This document shows positions 44,336-52,856 of a stretch of DNA of 64,000 bases, piece by piece. The stretch is taken from contig NZ_JACHNE010000001.1 of assembly GCF_014205255.1 (NCBI RefSeq), positions 8,866,001-8,930,000 of the forward strand. Direction: 5' to 3'. Every line of letters starts with the position of its first letter. The first letter of the stretch is position 1. Under the pieces are notes generated by a model. That model had not been told where the DNA came from and ran no database searches. It saw only the letters and a program-made list of their open reading frames with translations. Position numbers and translations under genes: made by a program. The stretch is from Streptomyces caelestis. GTDB lineage: Bacteria; Actinomycetota; Actinomycetes; Streptomycetales; Streptomycetaceae.

Positions 44336-44775
44336 TCAGCGCGCCTTGCGCACCTGGGCGGCCTTCCGGGCCTCCACGACCTTCCGGGCTTCGGCGGCCT
44401 TGCAGCTCTCCTTCGGGGGACGGCCTGTGCGGGTGCCCATACCCCTGAAGGGGGCGTTGGCGTTCTTCGTCGGCTCCCCCGCCGGGAAACGCTTGGCCCC
44501 GGTGATGCTGGTCAGCTTCTCCTCGTCGGACCGAACCCGCGTGACCGTGGGCCGGATGCCGGCGTCCGACATCATCCGGTTCACCTCGCGCCGCTCTCCG
44601 GGAGTGACCAGGGTGACCACACTGCCCGACTCGCCCGCGCGCCGTGCGCCCGCTGCGGTGGAGATAGTCCTCGGCGGGCGGATCCACGTTGACGACAAGA
44701 TCGAAGGTCGTCGATGTGACTGCCGCAGGCGTCGACGTTGGCGGCCACCAACACCGTGATTCCCGCCGTCCTTGT
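44336..44775 (-). pseudogene. DEAD-box RNA helicase C-terminal relic
   Basis: From about 44775 the minus strand reads GITVLVAANVDACG (compare GxxxLVATDVAARG), then LDLVVNVDPPAEDYLHRSGR in another frame and AGESGSVVTLVTPGERREVN in a third, ending with a Lys/Arg/Ala-rich tail KAAQVRKAR-stop at 44336. These are motifs V and VI and the basic tail of RhlE-like helicases. At least two frameshifts and loss of motifs Q to IV make it inactive. Confidence 0.75.
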
Positions 44776-44989
44776 GTGAGATATCCCGTGGGTTCCCCTG
44801 GAGGCCGGCGCACCCGTTGCCAACGGGACCAGGAAGTTTCTGGATCCCGATCCCGGTCGGCCCGATCGGGCATGAGGAAATCTCAGAAATCCTGAAGACT
44901 CTTCACTGCGATACGGTCGCTCCACCGCGTGCAAGCACGCTGTGACCAGCGCAAGCGAGTCCATCACGCCGAACAGCAGTCATGAGGAA

Positions 44990-45507
44990 CCTACGGGATA
45001 TTCCACATTCACCGCGCTCGCCGCTGATCTCGCCAGCCCGGCGGTCGGCACGTTGCACCACAATGATCTGGAAGAACTCCTCGACACCCGAGGCGGGAGC
45101 TTCTGTGCCTGCTGTATCAGGAGCATCTCGATCTGCGCGCGGTCCGGGAAGAGAACCCTCCGCCGGGCCCGACTGTGCCCGGCAAAGGGTCCTGGCGGTG
45201 TGATGCGAACCCGGGTCGAGTACGGACATCGGCGGCTGCTGGCGACCTCGTTCGGCACGGTGATTGTGCGCCGGTGCGCGTGGCAGGCTCCCGGCGTGGG
45301 CAACCTCCACCCCGCTGACGTGGCTGTGCCGCTGCCAAGGCAGTGGCACAGCCACTCCCTGATACGGCTGAGCGCGATCGAGGCGGCACGCGGCTCGTTC
45401 GACGCCGCCACCGCCGCGGTCGGCCGCAGATGCGGGCCGGTGATCGGCAAGAGGCAGGTCGAACTGGCCGTCGTGGCCGCGGCCTCCGACATCGACACCT
45501 TCTGCAT
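44990..45507 (+). mobile_element. ISKra4-type transposase relic
   Basis: Segments in different frames read DLASPAVGTLHHNDLEELLD, QEHLDLRAVREE, then CAWQAPGVGNLHPADVAVPL, WHSHSLIRLSAIEAARGSFD and VGRRCGPVIGKRQVELAVVA. This is the N-terminal and middle part of ISKra4-family transposases (LNLPxxxxSHxLrrlvAxEAaRgSFdxAvxxi...GkrQvExLa). Frameshifted and lacking the C-terminal catalytic part. 44776-44989 holds nothing recognised. Confidence 0.65.
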
Positions 45508-45513
45508 GTCAGG

Positions 45514-45915
45514 TCAGTCGTTCGCCAACCGGAGGGCGGCCCAGGTCTGCGAGCCGACCTTGCCGTCGATCGCGAGTTGTGAGCCCGTCATGCTGTTCCA
45601 TGCGTTCTGGAAATCCCTCACGGCACTTCGGGTGCCGCTGCCGAATACCCCGTCGAGGCTGAGGTGGTAGCCGACCCTGATCAGCAGGCACTGGACCTCG
45701 TAGACCCTGTTTCCCGTGTTCCCATAGACGGTCAGCGCGGATCCTGAGTAGTAGCCGCAGGTGTAGGCAGCGGCACGGGAGATGGCTGGGGCGGACGGCG
45801 AAGGCGTGGTCTGTGCGGCGGCCGGGGCGATCGCCCCAGCCGCCGCGACGGCCGTCAGCGCGACGGCAAGGACGGTTTGCCTCGCGGCGATAGCGGCGGC
45901 AAGCGTGCCTCTCAT
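45514..45915 (-). CDS. secreted peptidoglycan-binding protein
   Basis: The 133-residue protein has a Sec signal (MRGTLAAAIAARQTVLAVAL, cleavage near AAA-QTT) and one peptidoglycan-binding domain: GNTGNRVYEVQCLLIRVGYH, LSLDGVFGSGTRSAVRDFQN and IDGKVGSQTWAALRL. These PG_binding_1-type three-helix modules anchor proteins to the cell wall. It has no catalytic domain. It follows the paralogue 45952-46431 with 36 bases between, so both are likely one operon. GAAGGAC precedes the ATG 45915. The sequence between signal and domain is short (about 20 residues). Confidence 0.85.
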   Translation of the reverse strand: MRGTLAAAIAARQTVLAVALTAVAAAGAIAPAAAQTTPSPSAPAISRAAAYTCGYYSGSALTVYGNTGNRVYEVQCLLIRVGYHLSLDGVFGSGTRSAVRDFQNAWNSMTGSQLAIDGKVGSQTWAALRLAND

Positions 45916-45951
45916 ATGGGCAGTCCTTCGAGGTAGAGGTCGAGTCCGGCT

Positions 45952-46431
45952 TCAGCGCTGGCCCCGCAGGCACCGCCAAGTCGGAGGACCCACGACGCCA
46001 TCACTGCCGCTGCCGAAGCCGCAGTAGTGTCGCTGGAAGTTCTTGACGGCGGTGAGGGTTGTCGGGCCGAAGTTGCCGTCCAGGGCCCCCGGGCTGGTCA
46101 GTGCGTTCCACGGGTTCCCGTTCTCTTCTATCGCCCACCAGTAGTCCAGGAGGCACTGGATCTCGCGCACCCGGTCACCCGTGGCGCCGTAGCGCAAGGT
46201 AACGTTCCATGCCCAACTGTAACCGGCGGTGTAGCCGTTGTAGTCGACGCCTTCCTTGAACCACACCAGGCAACGGGGCTCGACGGAGGCAGCGGACTGC
46301 GAGGCGGCAGGCGGTCGGCTGACCTGCGCCGGCGCCGACGAGACGGAGGCGCTCGCGCTGACGGGGACGGCGAGGGCCGAACAGGCCAGGGCAGCACCGA
46401 CGGCCAGGGTGACACGAGACGTCAAGGACAC
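45952..46431 (-). CDS. secreted peptidoglycan-binding protein
   Basis: The 159-residue protein starts with GTG 46431 behind a strong AGGAGGAAACC. A Sec signal (VSLTSRVTLAVGAALACSAL, cleavage near ASA) is followed by a Ser/Ala/Pro linker and a peptidoglycan-binding domain: GATGDRVREIQCLLDYWWAI, ALDGNFGPTTLTAVKNFQRH and SDGVVGPPTWRCLRGQR. Cys residues in the domain may form a disulphide. First gene of a two-gene operon with its paralogue. The divergent region upstream holds the 26-nt motif shared with the SARP promoter, suggesting SARP control (inference). Confidence 0.85.
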   Translation of the reverse strand: MSLTSRVTLAVGAALACSALAVPVSASASVSSAPAQVSRPPAASQSAASVEPRCLVWFKEGVDYNGYTAGYSWAWNVTLRYGATGDRVREIQCLLDYWWAIEENGNPWNALTSPGALDGNFGPTTLTAVKNFQRHYCGFGSGSDGVVGPPTWRCLRGQR

Positions 46432-46507
46432 GGTTTCCTCCTAGGTGAGCTTCGCATATGGTCCGGTTTGCACGGACCGTGGTGAGTGCCACTGTGTCGG
46501 AGCAACC

Positions 46508-46533
46508 GTCGGAAAACCTTCGGAAGGTCTTGA
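46508..46533. promoter_or_regulatory. 26-nt motif, second copy
   Basis: GTCGG-A-AAACCTTCG-GAAGGT-CTTGA, 21/26 identical to 41135-41160. Its core ACCTTC-G-GAAGGT is an inverted repeat. It lies 76 bases upstream of the minus-strand GTG 46431 and 45 bases before 46579. Confidence 0.45.
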
Positions 46534-46578
46534 TTGGGCCTTCAAACGGGTGGTCAGCCGCAGGTAGACCAGTAGGGC

Positions 46579-47283
46579 ATGCATGGACGTGAAGATCGTC
46601 AAGTGTCGCTGCGCGCCCTCATGGGCCCGAACCCGCGCATCATCGGCGATGCGTCCTGGGCCAAGCTCATGGCCGCCGGACTCACCCTCAACAGCGAGGA
46701 TGTCAAGCCCTACGGCTCCAGCCGGGCCCGCAACGCGGGCTGGCAGGCCACGTACTATCCGATCGAGATGATCCGGGCCATGGTCGGCGTCTGGCTGTTC
46801 GGCGGCTGCCGCGTCGACGAGATCCGCCGCCTCGACCTGGACTGCGTCACCCACGACCAGGGCATCGACGAAAACACCAGCAGTTTTACTGCCGTGCCGC
46901 CGGACTTCTGTTTCGATGTGGCCCAGTACGAGGCTGAACTCGTGCGGGCCGCGGCGGACCGCAGTTGGGAAGAGCCTGTGGACACCATTGCCCGGCTTCT
47001 CGAGCAGACTCTCTCGGACAGCGGTTGGTTCGAGCGGTGGGGCTGCGTCCTCATGGGCGTCTCGCCGCGACGTGAGGAGCCCGGCCTCCCTGAGGAGCTC
47101 ACAAGCCTCGAGGGCGTTGATGTTGAGTTCTACCAGGTCCGGGGGCCGGGCGGGCGTACAGATTTCTACGGGTACGAGTTGCTCGTTGCCCGAGGCCAGT
47201 CCGTGGAAGAGCAGGTATGGCGACTCGCGACCCACATTCTGGCGGACGATCCTCGGAAGACTGCTGAGATTCAAGAACGCTGA
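46579..47283 (+). pseudogene. tyrosine-recombinase fragment fused to unrelated ORF
   Basis: Up to about 46870 the frame reads LMGPNPRIIGDASWAKLMAA, QATYYPIEMIRAMVGVWLFG and GCRVDEIRRLDLDCVTHDQG, the part of large Streptomyces site-specific integrases that includes the first catalytic Arg (GxRxDEIxRL). From about 46880 (TSSFTAVPPDFCFDVAQYEA ... FYGYELLVARGQSVEEQVWR) the text is an unrelated acidic protein without recombinase boxes (no HxxR, no Tyr). The joint frame stays open to EIQER-stop at 47283 (235 residues). An in-frame deletion or illegitimate join seems likely. No recombinase activity is possible. Confidence 0.6.
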
Positions 47284-47411
47284 GGGCCATGTGCGGAACG
47301 CGCGTTACGAGGGGGCTCTTTGTATTCGTTGAGTGGTTTTTCGTCGCTTGTTGGTGGGGGATGCCTGCGGAATCTGCTGGTGCGCGGCCTGTGGTCTGAT
47401 TGTCTGGTGGA

Positions 47412-48259
47412 GTGAGTGAACGCAGGCCGTACCCGAGTGACTTGTCCGACGATCAGTGGTCTTTGATCGAGCCGGTGATCACGGCGTGGAAGGACCGGCA
47501 CCGCTCGGTCAGCGGCCACCAGGGCGCCTGCGACATGCGGGAGATCGTCAACGGATCCTCTACCAGGGGCGGACCGGCTGCCAGTGGGCCTATCTCCCGC
47601 ACGACCTGCCGCGGAAGAGCGCGGCCTACTACTACTTCGCCGCCTGGCGGGACGACGGGACCGACCAGGTCATCCATGAGCTTCTGCGCTGCCAGGTCCG
47701 TGAACGCGCCCGGCGATTAGAGGACCCGACCCTGGTGGTCCTGGACACCCAGAGTGTCCACGTGGCCGCCGGGGTCCCCGCCGCCACGAGTGGCCACGAT
47801 GCGGCCAAGCGGGTGCCCGGCCGCAAGCGCGGACTGGCGGTGGACGTCCTCGGCCTGGTCATCGCGGTCGTCGTCCTCGCCGCGAACATCCATGACAACG
47901 CCGCGGGCATCGTCCTGCTGGACCAGGTCGCCGAGCACGCCGGCGGAACTGTCCGCAAGGCCCTGGTCGACCAGGGCTTCAAGAACCAGGTCGTCCTGCA
48001 CGGCGCCGGCCTGGGGATTGACGTCGAGATCGTCGAACGCAACCCGCAGGACAAGGGGTTCGTGCCGCAGCCGAAGCGGTGGAGGGTCGAGCAGGCCTAC
48101 GGGATCCTGATACTGCACCGGCGCCTGGTCCGCGATTACGAGCACCGTCCCTCCTCCTCCGCCTCCCGCGTCTACTGGGCCATGACCCATGTCATGACCC
48201 GACGCCTCACCGGCGCGAACGCCCCCACCTGGCGCGAAGAACGGGCGGTGGCCGCGTGA
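47412..48259 (+). pseudogene. IS5-type transposase, one-base deletion
   Basis: GTG 47412 starts VSERRPYPSDLSDDQWSLIE. Near 47549 one base is missing (GTCAACG-GATCCTC where GTCAACGCGATCCTC is expected), after which the frame goes on as ILYQGRTGCQWAYLPHDLPR, LVVLDTQSVHVAAGVPAATS (first Asp), RKRGLAVDVLGLVIAVVVLA, KALVDQGFKNQVV (second Asp) and RWRVEQAYGILILHRRLVRD (Glu). The tail WREERAVAA-stop overlaps the next start. The deletion could also be a sequencing slip; apart from it the gene is complete. Confidence 0.85.
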
Positions 48260-48654
48260 ACCTCCAGCCCTTGCTCGATGCCCTGGACCTCCAGGAAGAC
48301 GCCGCCCGGGCCCTGGCCGACGACCTCCGCGCACAGATCGACGACCTGCAGACCCGGTTGCGGGAGGCCGAGATGCACCTGGAGCACCTCGCGATCACCC
48401 GCAAGACCGTCACCGGCCTTGCCGACCGGCTCCCGGCCGTCGCGCCGGACCTGCCCGAGCACCCGGACTACCCCCGCATCCTCGCCCCCTTCAACCACGT
48501 GACCGGACCGCTACGGGCCAAGGACGTTTGTGAAGCCCTCGGCCGCGAACTGCTGGCGAAGAACGTCGAAGGCACCCGGGCCAAGCTGAAACGCCTGGTC
48601 AAACTCGGCATTCTCACCGGGGCCGACACCGGCAACCTCGCCAGGAAGCAATAG
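48256..48654 (+). CDS. IS-linked coiled-coil/winged-helix protein
   Basis: The 132-residue protein starts with GTG 48256 overlapping the transposase stop (GTGA). A long helix (LQEDAARALADDLRAQIDDL, QTRLREAEMHLEHLAI) is followed by a compact domain LRAKDVCEALGRELLAKNVE, GTRAKLKRLVKLGILTGADT that looks like a winged helix. Such a protein is regularly found behind this transposase type in Streptomyces. It may help transposition or regulate it, for example by binding the IS ends; this is inference. Frame intact. Confidence 0.7.
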   Translation: MNLQPLLDALDLQEDAARALADDLRAQIDDLQTRLREAEMHLEHLAITRKTVTGLADRLPAVAPDLPEHPDYPRILAPFNHVTGPLRAKDVCEALGRELLAKNVEGTRAKLKRLVKLGILTGADTGNLARKQ

Positions 48655-48816
48655 TCGACGGAACCTCCACCAGCGACCTTGCTCCAACTTCGGCCAGGAA
48701 CAGACATCACCTCACGAACCGGCCTCTGATTTCCGGCCTGACTCTCGGTTCCAGGAAGCGGGCCGATTCCCGTCACGGTCAAATGCCGTGCTCGGCCTGC
48801 GGGTTGGTGGTGAACC

Positions 48817-49934
48817 ATGCCCGAAGAGATCAGGGTTGCCGACAAGGTTGGCAGTGTCAGCGCGAATCGGTACGCCGAGATCGTGGCCGAGCTGCGGAAG
48901 CTGGTGGAGACCGCCAGCCGGATCCAGTTCACGGTCGGCGACTACGCGCTCGAAGTCGAGCCGATGCGCGAGGCCGGTGGTCAGGAGCGGAGCGATGCGC
49001 TGTTCACGGTCAAGGAGTCGCTGTTCCGCATGGCCGAGGACATCGGCCTGTCCTGCGCGACGGTGGACAAGGCCCGGTGGACCGCGTCGAAGTGGCCGAA
49101 GGACCGGCGGGTGAGGGGGTGTCGTTCACGGTCCACAACATCCTGGCGTCTATCGCCAACGACGAGGAACGGTTCGCCACCGTCCTCAACCCGCCGGAGG
49201 GAAAGTCCCGCTGGACACCGGACGAGGCGAACCGGCGGGTCGGCAGGCAGGTTGTCAAGCCCGTGACACCGCAGGAGAAGGTCAGCGCGATTCACACCCT
49301 CGCCCAGGATGAGGAGGTCGCCGCCACGGTCACCGGTGATCTGCTGCGGCGTCCGGCGGTCGTCGCGCAGGTCAAGGACGAGGACAGGGTCCGGGCGGTG
49401 GAGGAACTGACCCGCGAGGAGCAGGTCGCGGCGGCCGTGGCCCCGGACTTCCTGCGCCGGCCCGCGGTCGTCGCCCGCGTCGCCAAGGCGGACAAGGTGA
49501 AGGTCGTCGAGGAACTGACCCGTGACGAGCACGTTGCCGCCGAGGTGACCACCGGTCTGCTGCGCAGGCCCGACGTCGCCTTCCGGGCGATGTCGGACGA
49601 CACCGCCCGCCACCAGGTCAACCACGCCCAGGTCGAGCGGGGCCGGCAGGCCCGCGAGCACTTCGAGCAGACCAGCCCCCTCGCCCCCGCGATCCGCAAC
49701 ATCGACCGGTCGGTGGAGTTCCTGGACCTGGTCACCGCCTGCCACGCGTTCGTCGCCGCGGCCGGCCGGGTCGTCCCGGGCATGCGCGACCGCCAGCTCG
49801 GCGACGACGAACGCGTCATCGTCCACGAGAACGTCGCTCGCGTCAGGGCGATGCTGGACTGGATCGAGACCGCGGTCGACACGGGCAAGGTGGACGTCGA
49901 CGGCGAGCTGGCCCGCCTGCTGCAAGGTGAGTAG
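48817..49934 (+). pseudogene. DUF6192-family protein, frameshifted
   Basis: ATG 48817 starts MPEEIRVADKVGSVSANRYA; EIVAELRKLVETASRIQFTV and SLFRMAEDIGLSCATVDKAR follow. Near 49115 one base is lost and the frame moves to GEGVSFTVHNILASIANDEE, SRWTPDEANRRVGRQVVKPV and three tandem copies of a 36-residue unit (EEVAATVTGDLLRRPAVVAQ; EQVAAAVAPDFLRRPAVVAR; EHVAAEVTTGLLRRPDVAFR), then DRSVEFLDLVTACHAFVAAA and a helical end LLQGE-stop. This is the DUF6192 family of Streptomyces mobile DNA, function unknown, perhaps DNA binding. It is followed after four bases by a RacP-like gene, its usual neighbour. Confidence 0.75.
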
Positions 49935-49937
49935 GCG

Positions 49938-50370
49938 ATGCCCCGCGTTTCCGAGCGCAGATCGGCCGCCGCCGAGCGACACGCCGACTCCGTCCGGTTC
50001 GTGCTCTTCGAGGCCCGTCCGGCCGGTCTGACCTTCGCTCAGCTGGTCAGATCCAGTGAGCTGTCGCCCAGCCAGGCCCGCGCGGGCCTGGCCTGTCTGC
50101 CTGCGGGACATCATCGCCGAACGCGGCTGGCCGCCCCTGATCTGGACTAGGACGGACGGCTACAAGTTCTGCTCGAACCCAGCCGAGCTCCAGGCATACG
50201 AGGTCGCGATCATCCGGGAGAAACTCACCGAGATCCGCCGGTTCATCACCGGCGCCGTCGCCCCGCATGCCGTCCTGCAGTCGAAGGGACGGTGGATCAA
50301 GCACCTGAACACGCAGCTCAGCTCGGTCGAGTCCACGCTCGACGTGATCTCCGACTACATCGACGCCTGA
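49938..50370 (+). pseudogene. RacP-like winged-helix protein, frameshifted
   Basis: ATG 49938 begins MPRVSERRSAAAERHADSVR, then GLTFAQLVRSSELSPSQARA (helix-turn-helix). Near 50100 one extra base shifts the frame; CLRDIIAERGWPPLIWTRTD, GYKFCSNPAELQAYEVAIIR and HLNTQLSSVESTLDVISDYI-DA-stop follow. This matches the proteins called RacP in Streptomyces plasmid-like regions. It probably binds DNA next to DUF6192. Both genes of the pair carry a single-base indel, so the cassette appears dead or mis-sequenced. Confidence 0.7.
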
Positions 50371-50415
50371 CCGGCGGGGCCGGCCCCGCCCTGTCCTTGA
50401 GGGGAGGGGAACCGT

Positions 50416-50916
50416 TTGCCGCGGCGACGCTGCTCCCCTTCCGACACCTGGGACGACGAATGGGCCCTGAGCGAGCCCCTGCTGCCGACACCCGCCTGCG
50501 AGACGAAGACGGGCGGCCGGCCCGAGAGGCACCCCCGCCGGGAGATCGTCGACGCGATCCGCTACGTCGTCGACACCGGATGCAAGTGGCGGGCACTGCC
50601 CAAGGACTTCCCGCCCTGGCGCACGTGTTACGGGTTCATGGCCCGCTGGGCCGCGGCCGGTGTCGTCGGACAGATCCGTGACCAGTTCCGCAAGCGGATC
50701 CGCCGCGAGATGGGCAAGGCGCCCGGAGCGGTCGCCACCGTCATCGACTCCCAGTCGATCAAGGCCGCCGACACCGTCGGCAAGGACTCCCGCGGCTACC
50801 AGCACTCGGAATCGCTCATCACCTGGGCCGCGATCACTCTTATGACCAGGCGAATCACCCGCCGAAGCTCCCGCCGGAGCGGACAGCCGGCCTCCCGCGA
50901 GGCTCAACGCGACTGA
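50416..50916 (+). mobile_element. IS5-type transposase with in-frame internal deletion
   Basis: The frame from TTG 50416 reads CSPSDTWDDEWALSEPLLPT, REIVDAIRYVVDTGCKWRAL, PPWRTCYGFMARWAAAGVVG and VIDSQSIKAADTVGKDSRGY (first Asp), then jumps to QHSESLITWAAITLMTRRIT, the normal C-terminus. About 120 residues with the second Asp and the Glu are missing although the frame is kept. This is a non-autonomous deletion derivative, 501 bases of coding. No ends were identified. Confidence 0.75.
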
Positions 50917-51191
50917 TCGTCTCGGCACTGACGGGCAGCAGTGCCACCAAGAGGTCACCGGGCCCGGTCGCGGCCTTGAACACCACTCTCCCACCGCCTC
51001 TGAACCCTGTCAGCGACTTCCGGCTGACCCCAGGTTGCACAGCGGGCCAAGTCGATGGTCGCCGGCCGCGATGGTCCGTGAGGACTACGTCCAAGGCCGC
51101 AGCCCGCCTGCGCCTCGGGCCTGATCTGTGTACGCAGGACGACGCCATAACGTGCTGCTGGGGTCCAGATCGTCCGCGTAGGGGAGAGAAC

Positions 51192-51899
51192 ATGAGCACC
51201 GCTTCACCAGTATCGCTGGTCACGGGCGCCAACCGGGGAATCGGTCGGGAGACCGCGCGTCAGCTCGCCGCGCTCGGCCACACCGTCTTGCTGTGCGCCC
51301 GCCGTCTGGAGGACGCCGAACAGGCCGTCGCCGACCTGGCCCCCGGAGTTCCCGGCACGCTGCTGCCATACCGACTGGACGTGACTGACGCCGACGACGT
51401 CATTACCCTCGCCCGCAACGTGGAGAAAGAGTTCGGGCTCCTCGACATCCTCGTCAACAACGCCGCCATCAACTACGACACCGCCCAGCGCGCCGTCTTC
51501 GCCGACCTCGACGAGGTCCGGCGCACCCTGGAGACCAACCTCTTCGGTGCCTGGCGAACCGCGCAGACGTTCCTGCCGCTGCTGCGCCGCTCACCCCACC
51601 CCCGCCTGGTGAACGTCTCCAGCGAGTCCGGCTCCCTGGAGCATATGTCCGGCGGAACCCCCGCCTATGGAGTCTCGAAAGCTGCCCTCAACACCCTCAC
51701 CCGCAAGCTCGCTGACGAACTGCTTGCCGAGCGGATCCTGGTCAATGCCGTCTGTCCGGGTTGGATCGCCACCGACATGGGCGGCCCGGGCGGCGGACCC
51801 GTCGAGCAGGGCGCCGCCAGTGTCGTTTGGGCTGCCACCCTGCCCGATTCCGGACCTACCGGCGGCTTCTTCCGGGAAGGCGAACCTTTGGCCTGGTAG
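51192..51899 (+). CDS. SDR family oxidoreductase
   Basis: The 235-residue protein is a classical short-chain dehydrogenase: cofactor motif VTGANRGIGRETARQLAALG (TGxxxGIG), Arg in LLCARRLEDAEQ suggesting NADP(H), LDVTDADD, NNAAI, catalytic Ser in VNVSSESGS and YGVSK with Tyr and Lys, then NAVCPGWIATDMGG. It should reduce a carbonyl or oxidise an alcohol in the cytosol; the substrate is unknown. ATG 51192 follows GGGGAGAGAAC. The end GEPLAW-stop is typical of the plant carbonyl-reductase-like group. It is isolated between IS fragments; 50917-51191 has no gene. Confidence 0.85.
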   Translation: MSTASPVSLVTGANRGIGRETARQLAALGHTVLLCARRLEDAEQAVADLAPGVPGTLLPYRLDVTDADDVITLARNVEKEFGLLDILVNNAAINYDTAQRAVFADLDEVRRTLETNLFGAWRTAQTFLPLLRRSPHPRLVNVSSESGSLEHMSGGTPAYGVSKAALNTLTRKLADELLAERILVNAVCPGWIATDMGGPGGGPVEQGAASVVWAATLPDSGPTGGFFREGEPLAW

Positions 51900-52007
51900 G
51901 CGGACCCTACTCGGCTGTCGCTCACCGGGCTGAACCGACTCTGCCGACAGGACCCTAACGAGCACGCTCCCAGCGCCTGCGGCAAGCACCCGAACCAGCA
52001 CCGTTCG

Positions 52008-52041
52008 AATCTTGAGCTGGGCAAATGCGCAGCTCAAGATT
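52008..52041. repeat. 12-bp inverted repeat before istB
   Basis: AATCTTGAGCTG and CAGCTCAAGATT are perfect arms around a ten-base loop (GGCAAATGCG). It lies exactly where istB homology begins, so it may be a fold-back join or insertion scar. Confidence 0.6.
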
Positions 52042-52043
52042 GA

Positions 52044-52826
52044 AAACAGGCACTGACCGAACAGGCCGCCGACGCCGCCGTCGACCAGGCATGCCGGATG
52101 CTCAGGCTGCCCACCATCCGGGCCCAGTTCCCCGAACTGGCCGAAACCGCCGCCCGCGACCAGATGTCGTATCGCGGGTTCCTCGCCGAACTGCTGATGG
52201 CCGAGTGCGACGACCGGGCCCGGCGCCGCTCCGAACGGCGGATCAAGGCGGCGCAGTTCCCGCGGGAGAAGTCGCTGCGGGCCTTCGACTTCGAGGCCAA
52301 CGGGAACGTCGACGCGGCGGTCATCCACACCCTGGCGACCTGCGAATGGGTCAAGAAGGGCCTGCCGCTCTGCTTGATCGGAGACTCGGGCACCGGCAAG
52401 TCCCACCTGCTGATCGCGCTCGGGACCGAGGCGGCCATGGCCGGCTTCCGGGTCCGCTACACACTCGCCACCAAACTGGTCAACGAGCTGGTCGAAGCCG
52501 CGGACGAGAAGATCCTGACCAAGACCATCGCCCGCTACGGGCGCGTCGATCTTCTATGCACAGACGAGCTGGGCTACATGGAGCTGGACCGCAGGGGTGC
52601 TGAGCTGCTGTTCCAGGTGCTGACGGAACGCGAGGAGAAGAGCAGCGTCGCCATCGCCTCCAACGAGTCGTTCGGCGGGTGGACCCGGACGTTCACCGAT
52701 CCGCGGCTCTGCGCGGCGATCGTCGACCGGCTCACCTTCGGCGGGAACATCATAGAGACCGGCACCGATTCCTACCGGCTCGCCACCACCCGGGCCCGAG
52801 CGGCGCAAGACGCGGCCACCAGCTGA
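52044..52826 (+). CDS. istB: IS21-type IstB helper ATPase, istA absent
   Basis: The frame reads KQALTEQAADAAVDQACRML (52044 on), then TIRAQFPELAETAARDQMSY, GFLAELLMAECDDRARRRSE, Walker A LIGDSGTGKSHLLIALGTEA, Walker B VDLLCTDELGYMELDRRGAE and SNESFGGWTRTFTDPRLCAA IVDRL. This is IstB, the DnaA-like AAA+ ATPase that selects target DNA for IS21 transposition. ATG 52098 gives 242 residues; family members start about 20 residues earlier, and a TGA at 52041 blocks extension, so the start may be damaged. The istA transposase gene normally upstream is missing, so the element cannot move alone. Confidence 0.85.
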   Translation, partial: KQALTEQAADAAVDQACRMLRLPTIRAQFPELAETAARDQMSYRGFLAELLMAECDDRARRRSERRIKAAQFPREKSLRAFDFEANGNVDAAVIHTLATCEWVKKGLPLCLIGDSGTGKSHLLIALGTEAAMAGFRVRYTLATKLVNELVEAADEKILTKTIARYGRVDLLCTDELGYMELDRRGAELLFQVLTEREEKSSVAIASNESFGGWTRTFTDPRLCAAIVDRLTFGGNIIETGTDSYRLATTRARAAQDAATS

Positions 52827-52856
52827 CGGAGCTTGACCGTGACGGGGTTCCGCCCC

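Larger units (their letters stand above)
47412..48654 (+). mobile_element. IS5-family element with two coupled ORFs
   Basis: Holds a transposase (47412-48259) and a second ORF (48256-48654) overlapping by four bases. Outer inverted repeats were not identified; a possible left end is GGGGCTCTTTGTATTCG at 47312. Confidence 0.6.
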
